Shown: positions 53,031 to 62,888, counted from the first letter of the stretch. The stretch is DNA of 64,000 nucleotides from Anaerostipes sp. (GCA_028704435.1 JAQWFL010000004.1:1-64000); one strand, 5' to 3'. Notes: generated by a model not told the origin, from the sequence alone. Made by a program: numbers and translations.

Positions 53031-54653
53031 ATGAGAAGTCAAAAAAGCAGCGTCATAAAACAAGCAAGTATACTAGTTATCGCAGGAATTCTATGCCGTA
53101 TTATTGGTATTCTGTATCGCAGTCCTTTGACCGCCGTCATCGGAAACGAAGGAAATGGATACTATAGTGTCGCATATAATATTTATACTATTATATTACT
53201 TATTTCCTCTTATAGCATTCCTACTGCCATCTCAAAGGAGATGTCACAAAGAATTGCTCTGGATGATTATAAAAATGCATATAAGATTTTCAAGTGTTCT
53301 CTTCTCTACGTTCTTGCTATTGGAGGATTATTTAGTGTGTTCACTTATACATGTTCTGATATATTAGTAGGCAGCAATTCATCTTCTGTTTTAAAGATAT
53401 TTGCACCTTGTATCTTGCTATCTGGAATTCTTGGAACATTTCGTGGGTTCTTTCAGGCACATAATTCCATGGTACAGACATCGGTTTCCCAAATTATTGA
53501 ACAACTTGCCAATGCTATTTTTAGCATCGGTGTTGCATACTTTTTTATTCAGTCTTATACAGGAAATAATTCCACAGTAACTGCAATCAAAGGTGCTATG
53601 GGAAGTGCCACTGGAACATGCCTTGGTGTTATATTTGGCTTGCTTTTTATGATGGTTGCCTTTGCTAAAAATAGGTCTTTTATAAAAGAAAAATCAGCCA
53701 CAAAATCTATGCATGTGCTAAGTACCAAACACATTTTCAAGATTATTATTCTTACTATTTCACCTATTATATTAAGCACTTTTATTTATAACTTTAGTAC
53801 AACTTTGAACCAAACACTTTATACCAAAGTCATGTTCTTTATAAAAGGGATTTCTGAATCGCAAATTGCAAAAGATTATGGTGTCTTTGCCGGAAAAGTT
53901 ATTGTCATTCAAAACATTCCCATTGCCATTGCATCTTCTATTTCCACTGCAGTAATTCCTAGTATCGCTGGAAGTTATGCCAGTGGAAATCACAGTATTT
54001 TATTTGCTAAAATAAAGAATATTCTATGGATGATTACTTATATTTCTATCCCCTCTGCTGTAGGTATCTTTGTTTTATCTCGCCCATTGATGCTGTTATT
54101 ATTTCCTCAACTTGAAACACTAGAATTGTCAGTGCATCTACTTATGTTTATCAGTATTTCTATTATTTTTTATTCCATTTCCACTGTTACAAATGGAATC
54201 TTACAGGCACTTGGGGAGGTAAAAGTGCCTGTTAAAAATGCATTCATTGCACTTATTCTACAAACGATTGTTTTAGTCTTTCTTTTATTATTTACATCCT
54301 ATGACTTATACGCTATGGGAATTTCTACGATTTTGTATTCTATGATTATGTGTATTTTAAATCAAGTTGCTTTAAAAAAATTTTTAAATAAAACATTGGA
54401 TATCCAAAACTCTATTCTAAAACTTCTTTTCATATCTTGCTTTATGGGACTTACTGTTTTTTCTAGTTATAAAGGTATTTATTTCTTGTTAAAGTCAAAT
54501 ATTATTTCACTTGCTTTCTCTGTTTTATTTGGCACCCTGATCTACTTCGCACTCTCTATCAAACAAGACCTCTTGGATGCAAAACTATTACAAAGTCTTC
54601 CTTTTGGGAATTCTCTTATTTCTATTTTAAAAGCTCTACACATTACAAAATAA
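53031..54653 (+). CDS. MurJ/SpoVB-type lipid flippase (polysaccharide biosynthesis family)
   Basis: A 540-residue integral membrane protein with about 14 hydrophobic segments, of the MVF/polysaccharide transporter superfamily (SpoVB, MurJ, Wzx). N-terminal ILCRIIGILYRSPLTAVIG and GFFQAHNSMVQTSVSQIIEQLANA are typical of SpoVB-like members, which flip lipid-linked wall precursors or support sporulation. AAAGGAG precedes the ATG. Transcribed alone, convergent with the mannose-family PTS operon and sharing a terminator with it. Confidence 0.88.
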   Translation: MRSQKSSVIKQASILVIAGILCRIIGILYRSPLTAVIGNEGNGYYSVAYNIYTIILLISSYSIPTAISKEMSQRIALDDYKNAYKIFKCSLLYVLAIGGLFSVFTYTCSDILVGSNSSSVLKIFAPCILLSGILGTFRGFFQAHNSMVQTSVSQIIEQLANAIFSIGVAYFFIQSYTGNNSTVTAIKGAMGSATGTCLGVIFGLLFMMVAFAKNRSFIKEKSATKSMHVLSTKHIFKIIILTISPIILSTFIYNFSTTLNQTLYTKVMFFIKGISESQIAKDYGVFAGKVIVIQNIPIAIASSISTAVIPSIAGSYASGNHSILFAKIKNILWMITYISIPSAVGIFVLSRPLMLLLFPQLETLELSVHLLMFISISIIFYSISTVTNGILQALGEVKVPVKNAFIALILQTIVLVFLLLFTSYDLYAMGISTILYSMIMCILNQVALKKFLNKTLDIQNSILKLLFISCFMGLTVFSSYKGIYFLLKSNIISLAFSVLFGTLIYFALSIKQDLLDAKLLQSLPFGNSLISILKALHITK

Positions 54654-54680
54654 GACGGTGTAATAACTACACCGCCTTAT
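54650..54680. terminator. Shared terminator between the flippase and the PTS operon
   Basis: Stem 54650-54662 and 54668-54680 with a 5-nt loop, perfect on the minus strand counting one G-U, one mismatch on the plus strand. It overlaps the flippase stop codon. U-rich flanks on the minus side. Confidence 0.7.
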
Positions 54681-54696
54681 CCTATTTTCAATAGTA

Positions 54697-54975
54697 TTAA
54701 ATTGTTAGACTAATCTTGTCTACATTCGCTTTTCCACGTTTGACTCCAAGACCTACAACGATGCACCCAAGAGCAGCAAGAACCATCATAATAATACAAA
54801 CGATTCCAAGCACCGTAAAAGCCGTTCCGGTCATTCCCTGGATTGCCCAATACGCTAACACTAACATAACGGAGGATAGGATGATTAGGTTTCTCATCCA
54901 TTTTTGTAAATTGTGCAACATATGGGTCTGTAATTCTATTTCTTTTATTCTTTCTTCTCTTGTTTGTGCATTCAT
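54697..54975 (-). CDS. Small two-span membrane protein of the mannose-type PTS operon
   Basis: A 92-residue protein. Residues 1-28 are charged (EERIKEIELQTHMLHNLQKW); 29-50 and 57-78 are hydrophobic. AAGGAG precedes the ATG. It follows IID by 29 bp and ends the operon. I do not recognise the family. It could be an accessory to the PTS permease; that is inference from position. Confidence 0.68.
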   Translation of the reverse strand: MNAQTREERIKEIELQTHMLHNLQKWMRNLIILSSVMLVLAYWAIQGMTGTAFTVLGIVCIIMMVLAALGCIVVGLGVKRGKANVDKISLTI

Positions 54976-55004
54976 TGTAATCTCCTTTTCATATATTGTC
55001 TCGC

Positions 55005-55844
55005 TTAGTAAGACAATCCAGGATTAAAGAATCCAACTGCAACACCGACAAAAGCGATGACTACAAGTAATAACATAACCATTAATGGATTCATACGTTT
55101 CTTTGACATTAACCACCAGCATAAGATAACAAAAATTGCTGTTAGCATATTTGGATAAACCGCATCTAACTTCTCCTGCAATACCAAAAATGCCTTTCCT
55201 GCTGAGTTCTTTAATTGGAATGAGGTTGTAACACTAACCCATGTTGCAGCTACTGCTCCGATTACCATAGTTCCTAACATTACGATAGATTCACGAATGG
55301 CAGTTGCCTGTTCTCCAACCAATAAATCAACCGCTTTTCCACCTAGTTCATATCCTTTAAAATATAATAATTTCATACCAAAGTATGCAATTAAATTCCA
55401 TACAATAATATAGAAAATTGCTCCAACTGGAGAACCGCCAGTTGATAATCCTAATCCAATTCCCAATAATACTGGGATTAAAGTTCCTACGACTAAAGAA
55501 TCACCAATACCTGCTAAAGGTCCCATTAAACCAGCACGAAGACCATTGATTGTCTCAGCGTCTACGTCTTCATTTCCATTTGCTTTTGCTTCTTCCAATC
55601 CTGCTGTAATACCTACAACAACGGATCCAACTTGTGGCTCTGTGTTAAAAAATGCTGTATATGTATTCATTGCTTCTTTTTGATCTTCTTTTTTATCATA
55701 TAGTTCTTCCACCAATGGCAACATTGCACATAAGTAACCAAAAGTTTGCATATGTTCTTGTGAGAAACATGTCAAGTTTCCATAATACCACTCATGAAAG
55801 GATCTCATTAACGCTTTTTTTGAAAGCTTCTTTTCTCCAGCCAT
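55005..55844 (-). CDS. PTS mannose/fructose/sorbose EIID component
   Basis: A 279-residue EIID. The start is MAGEKKL, with GAGGAGG 9 nt upstream; a longer frame reads through the IIC stop region. Family hallmarks are GNLTCFSQEHMQTFGYLCAM near 25 and GLRAGLMGPLAGIGDSLVVGT near 115. It forms the membrane complex with IIC. The upstream IIC stop TAG lies 1 bp from this ATG, so translation is coupled. Confidence 0.93.
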   Translation of the reverse strand: MAGEKKLSKKALMRSFHEWYYGNLTCFSQEHMQTFGYLCAMLPLVEELYDKKEDQKEAMNTYTAFFNTEPQVGSVVVGITAGLEEAKANGNEDVDAETINGLRAGLMGPLAGIGDSLVVGTLIPVLLGIGLGLSTGGSPVGAIFYIIVWNLIAYFGMKLLYFKGYELGGKAVDLLVGEQATAIRESIVMLGTMVIGAVAATWVSVTTSFQLKNSAGKAFLVLQEKLDAVYPNMLTAIFVILCWWLMSKKRMNPLMVMLLLVVIAFVGVAVGFFNPGLSY

Positions 55845-55845
55845 A

Positions 55846-56694
55846 CTATATTTCCTCCTCATCGTCATCAAAATCTCCACCTGCCGCGGCGGCTTTCTTT
55901 GCTTTAATTCCAACCATCTTAAGTTCATAATTTAAAATTGCAAACATTGCTGCCACAACTGCTGCAGATACAAGGTTTAATCCCATTCCTGCTGCCAATG
56001 TAAATCCAAAGAAAAATGGAATAAAATCTAATGCTTTTTCTACTACTTGCTTTAACAAAATTGCAATTCCCACACAAGGTAATAAGCTACCAACTGTAAA
56101 TAATGTTTTCATTGCTAACCCATCCATTGGTAAGTTTGCCTTAATTGCATTTACAACTGGCACACCTAATTTACACATAACCAAAGCAGGAACAAAACTA
56201 CATACGATATGAGAAATCCAAGGTAAAAATTTATTTACGATGTATAACTTTTTAAAGTCACCCTTTTCAACTGCACTCCATCCCATATGCTGCCATACTA
56301 AGTTGATTGTTGCTGTTCCGTAAAATAATACAGTTCCTAATGTACCTACCATAGTACCAAATGATGTTGCCATTCCAATTCCTTTTGCAGATGCAGGATT
56401 AAGTCCATAAGAGTTTAATGCAAGCATTGCAAGAGGAATACCAATATAAGATACCGCACGTACATCTGCTGATACGGTTCCTCCTGGTGTAACTAATGCA
56501 ATATAAACAACTTGCATTGCAGCTCCAACTAAAATTCCTGATTGTATATCTCCTAAAATAATTCCACATACGAGACCAGCTACTAATGGTCGTCCCAAGG
56601 TATAGTTACCGAATGAAGTACCACCAAGACCTGGCATACTTGACAAACAGGCAAACAATCCTAATAATGCTGCTTGTATCCAATTAATTGTCAT
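55846..56694 (-). CDS. PTS mannose/fructose/sorbose EIIC component
   Basis: A 282-residue EIIC with eight or so hydrophobic segments. The start is taken at ATG 56694 (MTINWIQ), with AGGTG 6 nt upstream; a GTG at 56703 is an alternative. GLGGTSFGNYTLGRPLVAGL near 20 and the VGAAMQVVYIALVTPGG segment near 55 are family features. It ends in a run of acidic residues (DFDDDEEEI). Works with IID, IIB and IIA. Confidence 0.92.
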   Translation of the reverse strand: MTINWIQAALLGLFACLSSMPGLGGTSFGNYTLGRPLVAGLVCGIILGDIQSGILVGAAMQVVYIALVTPGGTVSADVRAVSYIGIPLAMLALNSYGLNPASAKGIGMATSFGTMVGTLGTVLFYGTATINLVWQHMGWSAVEKGDFKKLYIVNKFLPWISHIVCSFVPALVMCKLGVPVVNAIKANLPMDGLAMKTLFTVGSLLPCVGIAILLKQVVEKALDFIPFFFGFTLAAGMGLNLVSAAVVAAMFAILNYELKMVGIKAKKAAAAGGDFDDDEEEI

Positions 56695-56713
56695 AATATT
56701 CACCTATCCTTTT

Positions 56714-57211
56714 CTATTTGTATCCAAATTGTCCTCTAAATTTTTCCCAAGATCCAATGGATGCTTCTTTTACCAATGCAAATTCGATTTCATATCCCTC
56801 TTGATTGATTTTTTCTAAAGCATCTGCTTCTGGCTGGGTAATAGATTGATTATTTCCTAGTTTTGTTGCACCATCTCTGTCATTGCACGGACCGATGATT
56901 ACTTTTCTAATATCACTTGGTACAAATCCATCTTCAACTAAGATTTTTTCCATCATAATTGAATCCTTTGTAATCAAAAAATATCTATCTTTGCTGTCTA
57001 AAACTTTTTGACATTTTTTCTTCCAGTCTTCGTATGTCCATACAAATGTTTTTTTACTGCTTGCACTTTTGTAAGCTGCTTTTAATGCAGGGGTTGTTGC
57101 TGCCTTATCATTGACTGCAATCAATCCATCACATGGGTATTCAAGTGACCATCTTGTTACTGTTTGACCATGAATCATACGGTCATCCACTCTTAAAAAT
57201 GAAATTGACAT
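56714..57211 (-). CDS. PTS mannose/fructose/sorbose EIIB component
   Basis: A 165-residue EIIB of the mannose family; phosphohistidine H14 in DDRMIHGQTV, followed by the SLEYPCDGLIAVND segment. It transfers phosphate to the incoming sugar. It follows IIA by 11 bp and precedes IIC by 19 bp. Full length. Confidence 0.92.
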   Translation of the reverse strand: MSISFLRVDDRMIHGQTVTRWSLEYPCDGLIAVNDKAATTPALKAAYKSASSKKTFVWTYEDWKKKCQKVLDSKDRYFLITKDSIMMEKILVEDGFVPSDIRKVIIGPCNDRDGATKLGNNQSITQPEADALEKINQEGYEIEFALVKEASIGSWEKFRGQFGYK

Positions 57212-57222
57212 AAGTTCTCCTC

Positions 57223-57648
57223 CTAAATATCCTCATCGTCATGATCTTCTATGACGAATTCCTTTATTGCATTTTTACCTTCTTCCAGTAATTGAATCTT
57301 TAATTCTGTAGTATCCATACTGTCTTTCATAAGTACCGCTGTAAGTGCCATTGCTAAATTCATTCCACCAAACACAACTGTCTTTCCTAAAAATCCTGCA
57401 CTTGAAAGTTCATTCACTGCATTTGTAAGAGGAGATCCACCAACAATGTCTCCTAGAAGAATCACTTCATCCTCTTGTGTAAAGGGTGCGATGATTTCCT
57501 TGAATTTTGCTGAAAATGTATCCCCATCCATTCCATCTTCCAGACCAATGCTTTTTACATCTTCTCTTTTTCCTCCAGCCAACATTTCTAAGACACTTTG
57601 AAGTCCAGTACTAAATGTTCCATGGCTGACTAATACAACGTATTTCAT
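57223..57648 (-). CDS. PTS mannose/fructose/sorbose EIIA component
   Basis: A 141-residue EIIA with phosphohistidine H9 in VLVSHGTFSTG and the GDIVGGSPLTNA loop near 67. First gene of the five-gene operon; AAAGGAG upstream. The operon carries no catabolic enzyme, so the imported sugar phosphate enters metabolism elsewhere. A terminator separates it from the sensing operon upstream; its promoter must lie in 57650-57706 but is not clear. Confidence 0.92.
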   Translation of the reverse strand: MKYVVLVSHGTFSTGLQSVLEMLAGGKREDVKSIGLEDGMDGDTFSAKFKEIIAPFTQEDEVILLGDIVGGSPLTNAVNELSSAGFLGKTVVFGGMNLAMALTAVLMKDSMDTTELKIQLLEEGKNAIKEFVIEDHDDEDI

Positions 57649-57706
57649 CCTCTTCTCCTTTCTTTTCCTCGTCTCTTATTTACAAATTTATCTTATCAAT
57701 CTGCAC

Positions 57707-57753
57707 AAAAAAAGACATCTGCAGATTGTCATAACTTTCAATCTACAAATGTC
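57707..57753 (-). terminator. Terminator of the sensing operon
   Basis: Minus strand arms 57753-57739 and 57728-57714 make a 15-bp stem with two G-U pairs and a 10-nt loop, followed by U7. It separates the sensing operon from the PTS operon. Confidence 0.87.
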
Positions 57754-57788
57754 ATTTTTTTATTAAATAATATTACATTTGTCATATT

Positions 57789-59102
57789 CTATTCATTTAA
57801 GCTTTGATCCACTTCCTGTTTTAACCGAAGCAGCCCATCATCAATATCTCCCTGAGAATTTAAAATATATTGAATTTCCTGATCCATTTCCTGATACACC
57901 GCGTAATAATTTTTAAATTTAGGTTCTATTACCGCCTGCTCCATAATCTCATTTAACAAAGAGAGTTTTACACTTCCATCCTGAGATACTTCCTTTTGCA
58001 ATATCTTCTCTGTGGCTTTTGACTGATTCACTTCTTTTAACGGAGAAATTCCCTGTGCGTCCCTTAAAATTTTTTGCTGTGTCTTTTGATTGTATGTGAG
58101 CATCTTTAAAAAATTCCACGCTTCTTTTTGATATTTCGTTGAATTTCCAATTCCCATTACCAGACTTTCCACCTCAGAAATATTCTTTCCATTGGAACCC
58201 GCTGGAAGCTTAATACAGTCCCAATCAAATTTTGAATATTTCTTTAATCTCCATGGATATGGCTTATATGTTTTATACTCTGCAAATGTCATAGGACGAA
58301 ACGCAACTTTTCCTGTATCAAAATCATTGGATGTAGCCTTTTGATTCCCAGAAATCTCATTAATCTTAGATGTAAATTTAATCGCTTCTTTTACATTTGT
58401 ATTGGTCAAATTACTACTACTCCCATCCTTTGAAAACAGCTCACCTCCGTTGGTCACCACAGAATTTTTCCAACTGTAATCATATACACCAAATTGATCT
58501 ATGAGTCCATCACCATTTGTGTCCTTTGTCACTTTTTTGCATATACCATAGAATTCATTCCAAGACCAGTCACCTTTTGGTATTTGAATTCCTTCTTTCT
58601 TTAATAATGTTTTATTTATAAACATCATCGTTGGCACACTCTCATAGGGAAGTGCATATTGACTTCCTTCATATTCTCCATCTGCATAAGCACTGGCATA
58701 ATATTTGGATTTATCAAACTTATCATCGCTTTTTATAAGCTGATCTAAATTAAGCAAGAGTCCAATAGATGCAAAGGTCGCTGTATCCTCTGACAAAACC
58801 ATCATAACATCCGGTGTTTTTCCCTTTAATGCCTGTTCTGACAACCATTCAGAATAATCATCTTTTAAGATACCACTGGTATATTTCACTTTTACATTTG
58901 GATATTTCTTTTCATACTCAGCAATTGTTTCATCAATAATCTTATAGTAATCGTCATTGGGAACATCCCACTGACTGCCTGCATACATGGCAAATTGGAG
59001 CGTCACAGGCTTTGTTTCCCTGTGATAAATATATAAAATACTTCCGCAAAAAACCACGAATAAGACAGCTCCCAAAATCCCATTTCGCTTCCATTTATTC
59101 AT
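57789..59102 (-). CDS. Extracellular solute-binding protein, family 1, of the sensing operon
   Basis: A 437-residue protein. The start is MNKWKRN, with GGAGG 8-9 nt upstream, overlapping the response regulator stop by 8 bp. Residues 6-25 form a signal anchor without a lipobox cysteine at the usual place, so it may stay membrane-tethered. The rest is a sugar-type binding fold (AMYAGSQWDVPNDDYYKII, DVMMVLSEDTATFASIG, GIQIPKGDWSWNEFYGICK). No ABC permease is present. It is the last gene of the operon and probably a co-receptor or the regulated target of the two-component system. Confidence 0.87.
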   Translation of the reverse strand: MNKWKRNGILGAVLFVVFCGSILYIYHRETKPVTLQFAMYAGSQWDVPNDDYYKIIDETIAEYEKKYPNVKVKYTSGILKDDYSEWLSEQALKGKTPDVMMVLSEDTATFASIGLLLNLDQLIKSDDKFDKSKYYASAYADGEYEGSQYALPYESVPTMMFINKTLLKKEGIQIPKGDWSWNEFYGICKKVTKDTNGDGLIDQFGVYDYSWKNSVVTNGGELFSKDGSSSNLTNTNVKEAIKFTSKINEISGNQKATSNDFDTGKVAFRPMTFAEYKTYKPYPWRLKKYSKFDWDCIKLPAGSNGKNISEVESLVMGIGNSTKYQKEAWNFLKMLTYNQKTQQKILRDAQGISPLKEVNQSKATEKILQKEVSQDGSVKLSLLNEIMEQAVIEPKFKNYYAVYQEMDQEIQYILNSQGDIDDGLLRLKQEVDQSLNE

Positions 59103-59775
59103 GAGGAAATCCTCCACTGTTTTTCCCAATTCTGCTTTGCACTTCCCAGATTGCTAACTGGGTTCTATCTCTTAGATTTAATTTGCTTAAGATACTGCTC
59201 AGGTAATTTCGAATGGTTCCTTCCGATAAATTTAACTTACCAGAAATCTCTTTATTTGACATTCCACATCCCACCAGATGACAAACTTGATGTTCTGTAT
59301 CATTTAACTCATCTACATTTTCTGCTGTAATTTCCATGTCATAATTAATTTGAGCCATTTCCGAAAATAAATGCACAACCTTTGATGCTATGTCTGGATT
59401 AATCATGGCTCCACCCTTATGTACCGTACGAATGGCTGCCCCTAATTCCTCCATAGAAATACCTTTTAACAAGTATCCACTGGCTCCATATTTTAATGCG
59501 CGATACACAAATTCATCATCATCAAATGTTGTTAATATAATAATCTTGACTTGAGGATAATTGTCTTTGATAATCTGCGTACATTGCACCCCATCCATCT
59601 CAGGCATACGAATATCCATAAGGACAACATCTGGTTTCTGCTTTCTAATAAGTTCAATAACTTCACGCCCATCCTTTGCCGTTCCTATTACCTCTATATC
59701 CTCTTTTGTCCCTAATATGATCTCAAGACTCTGTCTGATTAATTGCTGATCATCTGCTATTAAAACTTTAATCAT
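59095..59775 (-). CDS. NarL/LuxR-type response regulator
   Basis: A 226-residue regulator: receiver domain 1-120 with phospho-acceptor D54 in VVLMDIRMP and acidic pocket IADDQ, then a LuxR helix-turn-helix about 155-215 (GCGMSNKEISGKLNLSEGTIRNYLSSIL). The start is ATG 59775, overlapping the kinase stop by 8 bp, with GGGGTG upstream; a GTG at 59784 is an alternative. Translational coupling to the kinase shows they are a cognate pair. Confidence 0.93.
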   Translation of the reverse strand: MIKVLIADDQQLIRQSLEIILGTKEDIEVIGTAKDGREVIELIRKQKPDVVLMDIRMPEMDGVQCTQIIKDNYPQVKIIILTTFDDDEFVYRALKYGASGYLLKGISMEELGAAIRTVHKGGAMINPDIASKVVHLFSEMAQINYDMEITAENVDELNDTEHQVCHLVGCGMSNKEISGKLNLSEGTIRNYLSSILSKLNLRDRTQLAIWEVQSRIGKNSGGFPHE

Positions 59776-61093
59776 AGTTTTCACCCCACCGAATTGGTAT
59801 CTCTGCTTTCACTGTAAATCCATGTCCTCCAAGATAAGACAATTTTCCCTGAAGCATTTGAATCCGCTCTTCCATATGAACCAGTCCAAATCCTTCCTTT
59901 ACATTCTCACAACCCTGTCCATTATCATGAATCAAAACCGTCAGCCATTTATCTTTCTTTTCAATGGTAACCCAGACCATTTCTGCCCTTCCATGACGAA
60001 TTGCATTGGTAATACTTTCTTGTACCACGCGATAAATTACATCCTCTTCATCTGTGTTGAATTTTAATTGATTCACATGGTTTGTAAAATATATTTTTAC
60101 ATCTGATACTGCCATAGTATCTTCCATCATTTTTTTAATTGCATCCTCTAAATTCAAATGTTCCAATGCATCTGGACGAAGCTTGTTCACCGACCTCCTA
60201 ATGTCTTTAATTCCCTGCCTTGAAACTTCTGACAAGACACTTAATTGTTTCTTAGTTCCTTCCACAGAATAATCAATCATAGCAATACACGCATCAATTC
60301 CCGCTGACAGTCCTGTCATGGTGTGACCTAACGTGTCATGAATCTCTCTTGCCACTCTATTTCTCTCTTTTGTCTCTCCCATTTTCTCCTGCATCATGGC
60401 ATAATCCTGTAATTTAACATTCATATCCTGAAGTTTGCTGTTTGCAGTCTGAAGCTGAATATTTAAAAGAGCAATTCGTGCGTTTTCTTTCATTTGATTA
60501 CGCATTAACACAATCATATACATTCCAAATACAATAATATTCAAAGAAACCATCACATTTCGGATTCCAAGAAGAATCATTTCCACTCCCGAAGGATAAA
60601 CGCTCAAATACTCTTGGAATGAAATAATAGAAAATTTTGTTGACAACAAGTTATAGTCTGCAAATACAAAAACACCACACATAATAACAATAAAAAGATA
60701 TCGATTTTGCTTGTAAATAATAGATGCTGCAATATCTGCAATTACAAGAAGAATAATTCCATTATATCCCACATACAAATATCGAATGATCACAAGACAC
60801 AACGCTAACTCCAATCCGTAGATTCCCATCCGAATCCAAGAGGAAGTCCTTATCTTATTACGATACTCCATTACAAGAATTAATAGAAAAAATGATATAA
60901 ATACAATAAAAATCATCTGCATTGGTTCTCTCGGCATATATGTAATCTCATTTAAAAATTCTCTTGCCTTATATTGATTTTCAACACGATAAGTCGTAAT
61001 CAAAATTGTCACAGCAAGAAAACAGATAATAATAAAATTCAACGTACACATGCCTATTTTAAGGTAGTTTAAATTTCGATTCGACTGATTCAT
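59768..61093 (-). CDS. NarL-type (HisKA_3) sensor histidine kinase
   Basis: A 441-residue kinase with about six hydrophobic segments in residues 12-197, a coiled coil near 200-235, HisKA_3 with H252 in REIHDTLGH, and HATPase with SITNAIRHG near 345 and EGFGLVHMEERI near 405. The transmembrane region has only short extracellular loops, so ligand is probably sensed through the membrane-anchored binding protein encoded next to it. 11 bp from that gene, 8-bp overlap with the regulator. Confidence 0.93.
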   Translation of the reverse strand: MNQSNRNLNYLKIGMCTLNFIIICFLAVTILITTYRVENQYKAREFLNEITYMPREPMQMIFIVFISFFLLILVMEYRNKIRTSSWIRMGIYGLELALCLVIIRYLYVGYNGIILLVIADIAASIIYKQNRYLFIVIMCGVFVFADYNLLSTKFSIISFQEYLSVYPSGVEMILLGIRNVMVSLNIIVFGMYMIVLMRNQMKENARIALLNIQLQTANSKLQDMNVKLQDYAMMQEKMGETKERNRVAREIHDTLGHTMTGLSAGIDACIAMIDYSVEGTKKQLSVLSEVSRQGIKDIRRSVNKLRPDALEHLNLEDAIKKMMEDTMAVSDVKIYFTNHVNQLKFNTDEEDVIYRVVQESITNAIRHGRAEMVWVTIEKKDKWLTVLIHDNGQGCENVKEGFGLVHMEERIQMLQGKLSYLGGHGFTVKAEIPIRWGENYD

Positions 61094-61104
61094 TTCTCCA
61101 TCTC

Positions 61105-62073
61105 CTACTGCCAGTTTTGAATATCAAATTTGCTGATATTACTTTGGTCAATTAATTTTACTGGTATAATAATCTCTGATTTTACTTTTTTATGTTTTAC
61201 CAGCTTGTATCCTGCTTCTACTGCTTTTTTTCCCATTTCTTTCGGATACTGTGCTGCCGTAGCTGTGAGCATCTTTTCTTTAATCAGACTCTTTCCATCT
61301 GGTGAACCATCTACCCCATATACAATGACATCTCTGCTTTTTCCTGCCTCATCAAACGCCGCCAAAGCTCCAATGGCTGTGGGATCATTTAAAGCCATGA
61401 CCACATCAATAGTAATTCCCTTTTTAATAAACTGTTTAACTTTTGGAAGTGTTCTCTCTGTCTGTCCTTCTGTATCTGCCTCTCCAACCACACGATAATT
61501 GTCATTTCCTTTAATTGCATCTAAAAAACCAGTTATTCTATCAATTGCCGATTTTGCATTGTGATGTGTCAACAAAAGAATGTCTGCATGAGACATTTTC
61601 TTCATCATATTAATGGCACATAGCTTTCCTGCATTATAATTATCTGAAACAATCGTTGTAGATACTAATTTTTCATGATACACTGGCGCATCCACCGCAA
61701 TAACAGGAATTCCAGCTTTTTTTGCCGCTTTTAACGGTGCATCAAGCTTCTTCCAGTCCACTGGCGTTACAAAAATACAATCTACTTTTTCATTAATTAA
61801 ATAATAAATTTGTTTCCTTTGTTTTTCTGCATTTAGTGCTGGATCTAGTGTAATTAATTTATCATCATTCTTATCTACCTCTGCCTGAATTTCATTATTT
61901 ACAGCCGTATAAAATTCATTGTTCATCGTCATATACGTTGCACCAAACACCCTGTTGCTTCCTTTGCTTTGTTGATTTTCAAAAGAAACAAAAATCTTTA
62001 GATACAAAATAACAATAAATGCAGATAATATTAATATAAATGCAAGTCCTGCCTTGTGTTCTTTTTGATTCAT
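61105..62073 (-). CDS. RbsB-like sugar-binding protein with N-terminal anchor
   Basis: A 322-residue periplasmic-binding protein type 1. Residues 10-30 are a hydrophobic signal anchor without a lipobox; residues 40-315 are the sugar-binding fold (KVDCIFVTPVDWKKLDAPLKAAKKAG, GIPVIAVDAP, VMALNDPTAIGALAAFDEAG, IVYGVDGSPDGKSLI). No transporter genes accompany it, so it is likely the ligand receptor for the kinase next to it, as in XylFII-LytS-type sensing. It overlaps the HAD gene by 4 bp. Confidence 0.88.
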   Translation of the reverse strand: MNQKEHKAGLAFILILSAFIVILYLKIFVSFENQQSKGSNRVFGATYMTMNNEFYTAVNNEIQAEVDKNDDKLITLDPALNAEKQRKQIYYLINEKVDCIFVTPVDWKKLDAPLKAAKKAGIPVIAVDAPVYHEKLVSTTIVSDNYNAGKLCAINMMKKMSHADILLLTHHNAKSAIDRITGFLDAIKGNDNYRVVGEADTEGQTERTLPKVKQFIKKGITIDVVMALNDPTAIGALAAFDEAGKSRDVIVYGVDGSPDGKSLIKEKMLTATAAQYPKEMGKKAVEAGYKLVKHKKVKSEIIIPVKLIDQSNISKFDIQNWQ

Positions 62074-62888
62074 CCCTGCTCCTTAATCATTGAAAATTGA
62101 TGATATAATACCTTCATTAACCCTTCATTCTCATTGGTATCTGCAACTATATCTGCAACTTCCTTTACTTCATCTGCTGCATTACCCATTGCCACTCCAA
62201 CTCCTGCATAAGAAATCATATCAATGTCATTAAATCCATCCCCAAAAGCGATTGTTTCTTCTTTTTGAATATGAAAATAATCTTCCAACAATCTTATGGC
62301 ATTAGACTTTGATGCTTCCATGGTCATAATTTCTAAATATGTTGGTTTTGATTTATAGATTCGCACCTCTGAATATTCTGCTTTTAGAAGGTTTTCGACT
62401 TTATTAATTTCCTCAGGCTCCCCCATACACAAATATTTATGAACACATGTAAATACTTCTTTATTTTCAAAATTGATCTCTTCTGGAATGACTCCTGTAA
62501 TTTCACTTTCTTGTTTCGCCCACTTTTCTTCCTTGTCTTCTACAATCCAGCGATTTTCACTATATATGTTAATAGAGATATCTGTGCTGTATTTACGCAG
62601 ACTCTTGTATATATTTTTTGCCGTACTCTGTTTAAAATTACAACTAAACAAATCATTTCCATCTGCATCTACAATCAATGCTCCACTATAACAAATCATA
62701 GGATAATGTGCTTTGATTTCATCTCTAATGGAAGTCATACCCTTTGGCATTCTCGCAGAAACTAAAACAAATGGAATTCCATGTTTCATAATCTCTTGAA
62801 TCACTTCCTTGGTATCCTTAGATACTTCATGTTTTGTGTTTAATAATGTTCCGTCGATGTCACTAAAGACTGCTTTTAAGTTTTCCAT
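62070..62888 (-). CDS. Cof-type HAD-IIB phosphatase (sensing operon)
   Basis: A 272-residue HAD hydrolase: FSDIDGTLLNTKH near 8 with the nucleophile, VSARMP motif II near 43, EIMTMEASKSNAIRLLEDY near 188 and motif IV FGDGFNDIDMIS near 215. It acts on small phosphates such as sugar phosphates. Placed between the GntR gene and the binding protein, it could trim a sugar phosphate made by the adjacent mannose-type PTS. Confidence 0.9.
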   Translation of the reverse strand: MENLKAVFSDIDGTLLNTKHEVSKDTKEVIQEIMKHGIPFVLVSARMPKGMTSIRDEIKAHYPMICYSGALIVDADGNDLFSCNFKQSTAKNIYKSLRKYSTDISINIYSENRWIVEDKEEKWAKQESEITGVIPEEINFENKEVFTCVHKYLCMGEPEEINKVENLLKAEYSEVRIYKSKPTYLEIMTMEASKSNAIRLLEDYFHIQKEETIAFGDGFNDIDMISYAGVGVAMGNAADEVKEVADIVADTNENEGLMKVLYHQFSMIKEQG

